Origin: Glandiceps talaboti
Lineage: Eukaryota; Hemichordata; Enteropneusta; Spengelidae
Direction: 5' to 3'
DNA length: 10,000 bases
Assembly: GCF_964340395.1 (NCBI RefSeq)
Contig: NC_135559.1
Span: 8,678,759 to 8,688,758, forward strand
A program made the position numbers and the translations under genes. The notes beneath the pieces are model-generated. The model did not search any database, was not told the origin of the DNA, and worked only from the letters and a program-made list of their open reading frames with translations. How positions within the stretch are numbered: position 1 is the stretch's first letter; each line of letters begins with the position of its first letter. Of this stretch, positions 1-6,866 are shown one piece after another.

Positions 1-479
1 GGTTCACAACTCCAAACCTTTCTCACTGTTTCACGAACGCCAGCTCTGACGTAAGTGCGAAATGTACTCCGTGGCCTTCCTTGATGACGTATCGCTGCTA
101 AGGTACTTATCGGAGTCTGGGGAGAACTTTGATGTTTTTGTTTTTTAGTTTTTTATTACTTTTTTCCCTGACGTTTGGACATCATTATACCCTTTATTTG
201 AAAACAGTACATTGAGGTGTATGTCGTCTCTTGCTGCTTGTTCTATACTGTCTTGTATTTTGGAGTACGAATCAACCCGAACTGATATATACCGTCGCAC
301 AACGTAGTACTTGATCGGTTAATTCCGGGTTCCAACGTACGTCTCCAACAATTCGGCGTTAAATTGTAACTCTGTAACAATAGAAAAATATACACATACT
401 GATAAGCAACAATGGCAGGGTATTCTCTGTTATGTGACAACACACGACACAACAATTGTGATACTTTCAGTGTTGAGAT
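1..479. other. Non-coding stretch, no gene recognised
   Basis: AT-rich sequence with a T-rich run near 133-167. Open frames here are short, lack any recognisable family and have unremarkable composition. TGACGT occurs three times in the first 175 bases (47-52, 85-90, 169-174), the first as TGACGTAA, a bZIP/CREB half-site-like word. GTAAGT at 51-56 looks like a 5' splice donor, and two of the three upstream + frames stay open to the window edge, so an exon ending at base 50 cannot be excluded. Fifty bases are too few to judge. I infer intergenic or intronic DNA. Confidence 0.5.
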
Positions 480-493
480 TAGAGTACACTCTA
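480..493. repeat. Short perfect inverted repeat (6-bp arms)
   Basis: TAGAGT, a 2-base AC spacer, then ACTCTA: a perfect hairpin-capable palindrome. It lies 28 bases upstream of the larger structured element at 521-574. Palindromes this short can occur by chance in 10 kb, so no function is claimed. Confidence 0.45.
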
Positions 494-520
494 TCAATAA
501 ATAGAACCAGCACGGACGAA

Positions 521-574
521 GATCCCGAGACTGAGTCTCGACACTCTGTGTGTCTTACCTCTCAGCTCGGGTTC
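521..574. repeat. Nested, mutually exclusive inverted repeats
   Basis: Two alternative foldbacks share the same bases. The short one is CGAGACT (526-532), G (533), AGTCTCG (534-540), a perfect 15-bp odd palindrome. The longer one pairs CCCGAG (524-529) with CTCGGG (566-571) and CTGAG (531-535) with CTCAG (561-565), leaving A530 as a single bulge. It extends outward by GAT against TTC (521-523 with 572-574) with one mismatch. The loop is 25 bases. The element is richer in G+C than its surroundings. What it does is unknown: it could be the remnant of a small repeat or a structured transcript segment. No promoter, terminator or known RNA family is recognised. Confidence 0.55.
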
Positions 575-1869
575 TTGTATTCTAGAGTGCGGCTGCCCCA
601 AGTACATCGCGAGACAAAGTTGGTTGTTTTCTAACAAGAATCGCGATGCTAAAGGCGAGTCGTAATTACCGATAATCAGGACTGCTGTGGGCGAAAGTGT
701 TAGTCGTAATGAATGGGTTGATCACGCTTGGTTTTCTCCAACCAGGGCTCCCATCCAGAGCTTATTACTGCCCCAAACAATTTCATCCGGACACCAATGA
801 AGCTTTCCTTAATTCCATAGCGCTTTAGAAATTCAATTGGAAACCGACTTTAAGCTGTTTTTAATGTTCTCTGACCTGAGGCAGTTTATTTTGTATCTGT
901 ACACTACTGTCACTTTTCTTCACTATAGTGCCAACCGAAATATTTCAACCTCTCGTACGCGTTACTCGGCACGTGTTTTCAGTACCTAAGATTTGAAATT
1001 GGATTCGTAGAACTTCCAGAGTAACCCCTTCACGGATCAATATTTATCGCTTTATTGAATTTTTACTTCACTTTATGTGGTGCATCATCTATAACATTCT
1101 TGTTATTCGCAGTTTAAGTGTCACCTGAACTTGAGTTACTGTGCGGTGAAAGTTCAAAGTTTTACAACCGCGTTTAATGAATAGGTGACCGCTGTGCCGT
1201 GAGAACGAATTCTGGTGGTTTTGTTAACGCGGTAATAAACGCACTTGCTTTTATATTTGGTGCAAAGAAAAATCTCAGAAAATCGCTCGTTTTGCCATAG
1301 CTGGTTTAACTGTGTTTCGCACTCGTTACATGTGTTTATATTCTATCGAACAATCGTACTGTTGAACACATAGTAATCGACCAATCATAGATTACAATTT
1401 TTAATGTTAACATGATCTGTGAATTCCTTTATTTGTCTTCACATCTAGTATTATATTTGTAGTTCACAATTATTAACAAGTCAGAGTTCACTAGCAATGC
1501 AGTATTTGAGATGTTTTGCAAGAATTATTTTTCACCTTCCACCACACCTTTCAATTTGACGCACATAATCTCCAGCATGAGTCCTTGGAGGGCTCTCTTC
1601 CACCACCGCTTGGGGTCTTGACGTGGTCAAATCGGCAATGAGATAATATTTCCAAAACAAGGAGCATTTTTGGAATATTAACGAATCATATACCAGTTTA
1701 TTTGCACTCAAAAAATTGGAAACCCTAGGTGGTGTCACCCTCGGAATTGTCAACCGGCGTTATCGTGACGTTCTGTATTAGTAATGACCCCCTCTAAACT
1801 ACGTTAGTAAATACCAACGCACGGGTTAAACTGCAAACACACAACTCTGCGGATCTCGAGTTCTTCTGT
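575..1869. other. Non-coding stretch, nothing recognised
   Basis: About 1.3 kb with no convincing coding frame, RNA gene or repeat. The longest open frame (complement, 1532-1753, 73 codons) has no family resemblance I can name, and its start and end have no splice or promoter context that would support a gene. Frames of this length are expected by chance in 10 kb of this composition. Confidence 0.5.
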
Positions 1870-1905
1870 AAACACTCAGTGTTTTCATTTTCGATAAAAA
1901 AAAAA
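1870..1905. repeat. 15-bp odd palindrome followed by an A10 tract
   Basis: AAACACT (1870-1876), a central C (1877) and AGTGTTT (1878-1884) form a perfect palindrome of the same geometry as the one at 526-540. Eleven bases later comes a run of ten A (1896-1905). A poly-A run can mark the 3' end of a retroposed copy, but no element body or target-site duplication is visible, so this is only a sequence observation. Confidence 0.4.
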
Positions 1906-2388
1906 TGACCCTGCAGCCCAAAATCCTAGTCAAAATGGCCAAGAAATTACGTGGACAAAAATTCATTTTGAAATGATTTCTCTCTCCAGTCAACTCGGAG
2001 ATAAATGTTGAGAAATTAATCGCTGGCTTATCATGAATCGAGTAACAACCAGTTGAATAGCTATGACCTTTCACCTTTCGGTGGAATAAGCTCTCCAATT
2101 GGAAGGGGGAACGTTATTGATTTTGCATTCTAAGTCTGCAAATGTGGTGAGTTAAAAATATGTCGAGTTCTTTGATGTTGCGAAAAAAAATGCAGGCAGC
2201 GATGAAACCGAGATTTGCTTAACTAGAGGATAAAGTAGGAATACAGCATTTTGTTTGATTTGCAGTTTTATCTGTGAGAGTAAAGCTCAGAGAATTACTC
2301 TTTGTGGCCACACTTATTTTATTTTGTGTATTACGAAATATACTATTTATATTGCGCCTAATTGTTCATTATTTTCAATATCTTAAAC
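1906..2388. other. Non-coding stretch, nothing recognised
   Basis: AT-rich sequence without supported features. A complement frame of 90 codons (1826-2098), the longest in the window outside the microsatellite, crosses its left part. Its translation resembles no family I know and is rich in residues typical of random AT-rich DNA, so I do not call a gene. Confidence 0.5.
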
Positions 2389-2430
2389 TTTCCCGCCCAA
2401 ATTTTTGAATAAAACGAAACTGTATTTCAT
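2389..2430 (+). repeat. CCCGCC-type dispersed motif, copy A
   Basis: TTTCCCGCCC at 2389-2398, then an A/T-rich spacer and CTGTATTTC beginning at 2420, which is 28 bases after the CCCGCC start. The same arrangement (CCCGCC, then a TGTAATT-like word 27-28 bases on) recurs at 2718, 5729 and, degenerated, at 5839. It may be a fragment of a dispersed repeat family. TTTCCCGCC also matches the animal E2F-site consensus TTTSSCGC, but no promoter context is visible. Confidence 0.35.
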
Positions 2431-2717
2431 CTCACAATTATACTCTTCAATTTTGAGTGGAATCGTTCTAAAAGTTCTACATTTCAACTATATTGTAATG
2501 TCAACTTTGTTATCACTATTATCTCTAAATCCCCTAAAGAAATCAAACAAAAATTTCATTTTTTTACTCAAATTACTTTCATTTTAGAATGGAATAATAG
2601 AGGCCTTCTGTATTCGTTAATTCATATAATTATTTTGGTTTACCAGAATTGACATTTATCAACAATTATCAATTTAGACTCGCGATGATTTAGAGAAGTG
2701 TTCTGTTCTATGATGAA
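2431..2717. other. AT-rich non-coding spacer
   Basis: Very AT-rich sequence separating two CCCGCC-type motifs that lie 330 bases apart (2392 and 2722), close to three times the 110-base period seen at 5729-5839. I could not recognise intermediate units at 2502 or 2612, so the spacing may be chance. The 60-codon + frame at 2405-2587 is a low-complexity hydrophobic translation of AT-rich DNA and is not called. Confidence 0.4.
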
Positions 2718-2760
2718 TTTTCCCGCCACTAATATTCGAACTACATTTCAGTAATTTTTT
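2718..2760 (+). repeat. CCCGCC-type dispersed motif, copy B
   Basis: TTTTCCCGCC at 2718-2727, followed by CAGTAATTTT beginning at 2749, 27 bases after the CCCGCC start. The distance and downstream word match the unit at 5729-5770, where TCCGTAATTC starts 28 bases after CCCGCC. The orientation is the same as in every other copy in the window. This is probably a diverged dispersed-repeat fragment; an isolated E2F-like word is the alternative. Confidence 0.35.
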
Positions 2761-3529
2761 GTTGTAAATTTCATATCCTTAATTCAGACAAAAGTTAGAG
2801 GAAGAATTTTTGTTTATCAATTAATATAGATATTCGTATGAATTACTTAGATTGCATCTACAAAAAAATTAAAGAAATCACAAATTGTAATTTGGGCATT
2901 CTGACATTTTCATATCGTACGTCATGTAGTGTTTGGTCCAGGATTTGTATGTCGCTTCCTTTCATGGATTTTACTTATCAGTATCGACAATGATCATTGA
3001 GCCATGTCAATAATTTTGTATAAAATATCACAATAGTTAGCTGAACACCGAAACTTGTCAATAAGCGAGGCCACTGCCAACATAAACTTTGGCAAAATTT
3101 CTTGTAAAGTAAAAAAAAATCATGTTATATTTTCAAATAAAATCAACCTAAAAATTTGCGAAAATATATCATGAACATTTTAATAATAAAACGTTGAAGA
3201 AACACACACTGTTAGCGTATCTCACGAATATGCATAATCACCAAAACTCAACTCCGTGTAACTAAACTTCTTTTCAGTATTGCTCTATTGGCATTGAAAC
3301 ACAGCTGTATAATAAACATTCTCAACCAAACACTACACAATGGAAACCCACTTCGATCTTATTGTGGTCCTGCCCAAGGACAAATAGTTAAAATCCAACT
3401 AAACAAATATCGGTGTTTTTATTGACAAGATATACATAAGGTGAAAGTTATATAATTCGAGAACGATTTCGTGTTCACTGAAACATCATTAAAGTCAACA
3501 CTACATTCCGGTATTAAAATCTAACCAAG
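2761..3529. other. Non-coding stretch with minor palindromes
   Basis: No gene or RNA is recognised. Two small symmetric sequences are present: AATGATCATT (2989-2998), a perfect 10-bp palindrome, and TGCCAA / TTGGCA (3075-3080 and 3089-3094), 6-bp arms around an 8-base loop. Both are within chance expectation. An A9 tract lies near 3110. Confidence 0.45.
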
Positions 3530-3538
3530 TATAAATAG
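3530..3538 (+). promoter_or_regulatory. TATA-box-like sequence
   Basis: TATAAATAG is a full match to the animal TATA-box consensus (TATAWAWR). The best initiator-like word downstream, TCTCACTC with A at 3569, lies 39 bases from the first T, farther than the usual 28-33. Only a 12-codon frame (ATG at 3595) follows, so no gene supports it. TATA-like words arise often in AT-rich DNA; this is listed as a weak candidate only. Confidence 0.12.
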
Positions 3539-3540
3539 CG

Positions 3541-3615
3541 GTGAAAGTATCCTCTATTCGCTTTTCTCACTCACCTGAAGATACAACGTTAACGATGATA
3601 CAGTGGTACTTTCAC
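3541..3615. repeat. Inverted repeat with 53-54 base loop
   Basis: GTGAAAGTA at 3541-3549 is the exact reverse complement of TACTTTCAC at 3607-3615. The pairing continues inward by two more base pairs if one T is bulged (CC at 3551-3552 with GG at 3605-3606). The loop contains the perfect palindrome CGTTAACG (3587-3594). GGTGAAAGTTATA also occurs at 3440-3452, so the left arm resembles a locally repeated word. No known element is recognised. Confidence 0.4.
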
Positions 3616-3681
3616 AGTGATCCCGTAAATTAATCAAAATCTCTTTTGTAATAAAACCCTCCATCTAGAATAACGAAGAAG
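3616..3681. other. AT-rich spacer
   Basis: Short spacer without recognisable features between the inverted repeat ending at 3615 and the duplicated module starting at 3682. Confidence 0.5.
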
Positions 3682-3810
3682 AATTTTGACGACCGATATT
3701 TTCCCGCCAAAATTAAATGGTTTCTATTTCGGTTGAAATTTTGACGACGATATGATGTCGCTTTTGTTTTGGCGCCAATGGGAAGAGACGGGCGGACACA
3801 CGGTTGTAAA
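3682..3810 (+). repeat. Duplicated module with two E2F-consensus-like motifs
   Basis: An 18-base word at 3682-3699 recurs at 3737-3753 with one C deleted (key core TTTTGACGA(C)CGATAT). Each copy is followed by a G+C-rich motif in an AT context: TTTTCCCGCCAAAA at 3699-3712 and TTTTGGCGCCAA at 3767-3778, whose TTGGCGCCAA core is a perfect palindrome. Both fit the animal E2F consensus TTTSSCGC. The spacing to a following GGTTGAAA/GGTTGTAAA word (3731 and 3802) is also similar, about 28-30 bases. I infer a local duplication of a small repeat unit related to the copies at 2389, 2718 and 5714. Regulatory function is possible, but no adjacent gene supports it. Confidence 0.4.
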
Positions 3811-4660
3811 TCGGTATATTTACTTTCTTTTGCTGCAGTTTATGATGGAAACCATGCATAATTTTGATAAAATGAAACAAATTTTGATCTGTAGTTCTGT
3901 AAACGTGCCTTTTGTGTCGATTTGGAAAGATAAATATAATCCAGACTTCCTTCCTAATTTCTGACTTTCACACACACGTCAATTTTAGTAATTTCCAAAG
4001 CTACAGTTAAACGTTTGTGAGTCAATACCGATTCAAAATGAAAACTAAACCTTTGTTAACATGCTAAACGTAGAAAATCAATAATTTGTCTTTACCATCA
4101 TTGTATCAGTGTGCGGCAACGAGACATCAAAACCGACACGATGGTGTGTGGTGATGACGGAATCAGTGATGACAATAGCGGCTAACAAGTCTCGCCCTCA
4201 ACGTCATGCTTAGAACTTCGTTCGTTTTATTACGGGCGTTTCAATTGTCTGCGTTTATTATTTCGGAAAGAATAGGACAGGCCATCTTTAGTTAGTCTAT
4301 TGTTGTAAACTGAAAGACATTTGTCAATAGGGTTAGTTGTTACACTTGTTATACTTTAAGAATAGAAATTAGACTAATAACAAATGACCGCAGATTAAGG
4401 ACATGACACATATTGTTAGAAAGTGCGTGCCCCTTCACGGGTTTTCGCAATAGACAGACATCAATAAAAATATATATTTCTATCGGGTGAACCGTATTCG
4501 ATGAAATAACACTGAATGAATTTAGAGAAGTGTGTAAACTCCAAGATCAGGTACAATTTTATCACAAAACCAATCTTTTCCTTGAAACGGATCAATATTA
4601 TATGTACTGTACTGCCTCTCTTGTATGTGTAGGGGTGCGTCTATGAGGTGGGGGTTGGGT
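3811..4660. other. Non-coding stretch, nothing firmly recognised
   Basis: No gene is supported; a 70-codon + frame at 3752-3964 crosses the repeat module and resembles nothing known. The subregion 4110-4215 is richer in CpG than its surroundings and contains GTGATGAC twice (4151-4158 and 4166-4173). A 14-base word at 3939-3952 (ATCCAGACTTCCTT) recurs exactly at 5620-5633. The last part, 4632-4659, is G-rich on the + strand and leads into the microsatellite. Confidence 0.45.
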
Positions 4661-4825
4661 TTGTGTGCGTGTGTGTATGTGTGTGTGTCTGTCTGTCTGT
4701 ATGTATGTATGTATGTGTGTATGTATGTATGTATGTATGTATGTATGTATGTATGTATGTATGTATGTATGTATGTATGTATGTGTGTGTGTGTGTCTGT
4801 ATGTATGTATGTATGTATGTATGTA

Positions 4826-4860
<35 letters not shown>

Positions 4861-4922
4861 ATGTATGTATGTATGTATGTATGTATGTATGTATGTATGT
4901 ATGTGTGTGTGTGTGTGTGTGT
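4661..4922 (+). repeat. Compound microsatellite (GT)n-(CTGT)n-(ATGT)n
   Basis: About 260 bases built only from GT, CTGT and ATGT units. The order is GT tract with CTGT units to about 4700, an ATGT block to about 4784 with one GTGT interruption near 4717, GT plus one CTGT (about 4785-4800), ATGT to about 4828, GT to about 4843, ATGT to about 4903, then GT to 4922. The block order GT, CTGT, ATGT is partly repeated, suggesting higher-order duplication or slippage. All three + frames are open because a 4-base repeat without stop words cannot close. The Met-Tyr-Val-Cys translations of about 100 codons are artefacts. Long GT tracts are known to adopt Z-DNA readily. Confidence 0.95.
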
Positions 4923-4985
4923 CTACGTGTATGTGACTGTACTTTAAGTGTGTGTGACTTGAAGACTTACTTTACCAATGTCTGA

Positions 4986-5004
4986 ATATATATATACATA
5001 TATA
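4986..5004. repeat. Alternating A/T tract
   Basis: Nineteen bases of alternating AT broken by a single C at 4997, nearly palindromic. It lies 63 bases after the microsatellite and directly before the duplicated segment at 5004. Easily melted low-complexity DNA. Confidence 0.7.
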
Positions 5005-5113
5005 AACAATAATTCATCGTAATTACTACTTTGCGTGCTAAGTAAATACATTATTTCACTCCCTAGCTGTATATTGAATTTTAGTTCAGCCCGTAATGTG
5101 TATGGCTTTGAGA
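5004..5113. repeat. Diverged direct repeat, copy 1
   Basis: Aligns with 5137-5230. The best-conserved blocks are the 18-base word at 5032-5049 (TGCGTGCTAAGTAAATAC, one difference from 5166-5183), ATATTGAATTTTAG (5071-5084, identical to 5188-5201), and CGTAATG (5092-5098 against 5210-5216). The offset is 134 for the first block and 117 for the second, so copy 1 has about 17 extra bases between them. No coding content. Confidence 0.65.
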
Positions 5114-5136
5114 CTTTGTCAATAACAGAACACAAA

Positions 5137-5230
5137 AAACAACGATATACGGCAATTAACAACAGTGCGTGCTAAGCAAATACTCCAATATTGAATTTTA
5201 GCTTATCCTCGTAATGTTGGCCTTGAATTG
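5137..5230. repeat. Diverged direct repeat, copy 2
   Basis: Second copy of the segment at 5004-5113, separated by about 23 bases of A/C-rich sequence. Homology begins near AAACAA at 5137 (5004 in copy 1) and fades after the GGCCTTGA / GGCTTTGA word. It lacks about 17 bases present in copy 1. This is an old local duplication beside the microsatellite; no transposon ends or target-site duplications are visible. Confidence 0.6.
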
Positions 5231-5713
5231 ATATATTCGATTAGACCATGCAAGATGATAATATTATCGGAAGGCCATGCCAATCAGAGAGATATGAAGT
5301 CTCATCTGTTAGCCATAATTCTTGTATTCTATATTTTAATTTCCTAACAATGCCATTTCGTGTGATTTATCTGCAAAAAAAACCGGGCTCACTCTCGTTC
5401 ACTTATCCAACGTGTGTTAATTTCACTGTTAGCTACAAACTTAACTGTACGGTCACCATGACAACGGTTGAACGATGTAGATTCACGTTAGTGTGATGAA
5501 AGAGTAATACGATTCTATCTGAAAAATTAATTTTAAGACTCCCCCCATCAGACGATTCCGATCAAAAGTATTATATCCTCAGGCAGGGATACCCAGCCAT
5601 CTCAACTGTTAAAACATTTATCCAGACTTCCTTTTAGGAACGGCGTCAAAATGTAAAGTTATATGCAAACAAATGTTTGCCTGATGCTTGGTAATTTAAC
5701 CCACAATGTTGAG
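5231..5713. other. Non-coding stretch with small palindromes
   Basis: Contains GATAATATTATC (5257-5268), a perfect 12-bp palindrome, and GCAAAC-AAAT-GTTTGC (5665-5680), a perfect 6-bp hairpin. An 82-codon + frame at 5248-5496 has no recognisable domain, signal peptide or family similarity, and is not called a gene. The 14-base word at 5620-5633 matches 3939-3952 exactly. Confidence 0.45.
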
Positions 5714-6120
5714 AACATTCCCGCCAACATTCCCGCCAAAACTTACCACAACAAAAATGTCCGTAATTCACAAATTTCAGACAAACTGTACGTAAATTTT
5801 GGATCAAATTAATAACAGTATTTTAATGGGACAACCAAATTCCCACTAAATATCAGAGCAGGATAAACTCCATAATTTACCAAATTTTACACAAACCCCA
5901 AGCCGGTAAATTCTAGATTAACTTAATAACACCCCTTTTAAGAGACGCGGTGACATTATCGTTAACAAATTTAACGCAAGGAAAGTTCTATATTGCACAC
6001 AAATAAGAGAACCCCTAAGTCTGTTTTGTACACATTAATTGTTCTTCTTGAGTTGACGACATATTTTCGCGCCAAATATACAGAAATAAACTGTAAATAA
6101 ATTATTGTAATAAAATCGCG
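5714..6120 (+). repeat. Degenerate tandem repeat, about 110-117 bp period
   Basis: It opens with a perfect 12-bp tandem pair AACATTCCCGCC (5714-5725 and 5726-5737). Unit 1 (from 5729) and unit 2 (from 5839) align through ATTCCCGCC / ATTCCCACT, TCCGTAATTCAC / TCCATAATTTAC (5760 and 5869, offset 109), CAAATTTCAGACAAA / CAAATTTTACACAAA and a following GTAAATT word. A weaker unit 3 starts near 5955: its TTCTATATTGCAC aligns with 5868-5880 and its ACCCCTAAG with 5895-5902, both at offset 116-118. Unit 4 begins at 6064 with TTTTCGCGCCAAAT and has AAATAAACTG matching unit 2 at offset 223-226. Units 1-2 are well supported; units 3-4 are inferred from consistent offsets. No coding content. Confidence 0.5.
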
Positions 6121-6848
6121 TCCATTTTGGATATGATCTGTTATAATTGGGTATGTAACATTCAAGACAAAATCAGAGAAGAAAAAACTATAAAACAAAC
6201 CCAGCAACTTTTTAAATGCTGTCGATTTTGAATCATATCATGATGACTCGACCAATTGAATTGAGCACAACCAGCCCGTAAAATTAGTTGCCTAAAAACT
6301 TTGATTTTAGACTAGTGTACAGGAAAAATACGATATGGTTTGAAGGAAAAACCAATGTAAGGAATGTCATCGAATTTTTTTTGGAAGGAATGGTTGTGAA
6401 TATTTTGGCAACAATGTCATGTCATCACGTGAATGAACTGTCGCCATCTCGACGAATGAACAATGTATGGACAAATGCTTATTTATCGATCGTGATATGA
6501 TATAGAGAGAGACGGAGAGTCTACCATTGTACGCTAATTACCCAAAATATGGTTAAAACAGACACTCGATCAAATAGTTAAAAACTAAATTGTTCATATT
6601 ATTCATAAAATTCGATTTGTCATATGACGGGCCAATTATGGGTCATGGGTGATGCCATTCTGATGGGGTCTTTTACGTCAAGTGAACGACGAGATGGTAG
6701 CAAACACGAAATAGAACCATCGTGGTGATCTAACATATCATGCAGAGAAAATGAAATTTAGACAGACATCCGGAGGTGTCCAAATCGAATGAAGAATGAG
6801 GCATATAAATTTTAATGGAACGGGTTTTGATCAATCACGATATGATGA
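6121..6848. other. Non-coding stretch, nothing recognised
   Basis: AT-rich sequence with no supported gene, RNA or clear repeat. Short + and complement frames of 70-78 codons lack any recognisable family. A weak imperfect palindrome lies at 6765-6780 (GACA outer arms with mismatches inside). Confidence 0.5.
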
Positions 6849-6866
6849 AAAACCGAGTTCGGTTTT
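6849..6866. repeat. 18-bp perfect-arm palindrome
   Basis: AAAACCGA (6849-6856), a 2-base GT centre and TCGGTTTT (6859-6866): 8-bp perfect arms, the longest small palindrome I found here. It could be extended by a G-C pair if one A is bulged. It lies inside a 71-codon + frame (6796-7011) that I do not accept as a gene. Possible roles include a dimeric protein-binding site or transposon-end remnant; neither has further support. Confidence 0.5.

Noticed and set aside
1-56. Possible exon ending at a GTAAGT splice donor (51-56)
   Set aside because: Only 50 bases are visible, two frames are open and neither resembles a known protein. GTAAGT alone is common.
1-175. Cluster of three TGACGT words as a CREB/bZIP regulatory cluster
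   Set aside because: TGACGT or ACGTCA also occurs at many other places in the window (for example near 1619, 1771, 2918, 4201, 6673, 7839), so the local cluster is only mildly unusual and no gene is attached.
1826-2098. 90-codon complement frame
   Set aside because: No recognisable domain or family. It contains the A10 tract and palindrome at 1870-1905, and this length is expected by chance in 10 kb of six-frame AT-rich sequence.
4151-4173. Two GTGATGA words resembling snoRNA C boxes
   Set aside because: No CTGA D box occurs at a suitable distance downstream (the next is beyond 4300) and there is no terminal stem.
4632-4659. Possible G-quadruplex in the G-rich lead-in to the microsatellite
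   Set aside because: Only three runs of three or more G are present (4632-4635, 4650-4654, 4657-4659), so the canonical four-run pattern is not met.
4625-4985. Three overlapping + frames of about 100 codons encoding Met-Tyr-Val-Cys repeats
   Set aside because: They are translations of the ATGT/GT microsatellite. A 4-base repeat is open in all three frames, so openness is no evidence of coding.
5248-5496. 82-codon + frame
   Set aside because: The sequence suggests no family. It spans the 5257-5268 palindrome, has no promoter or splice context, and sits in AT-rich sequence like its flanks.
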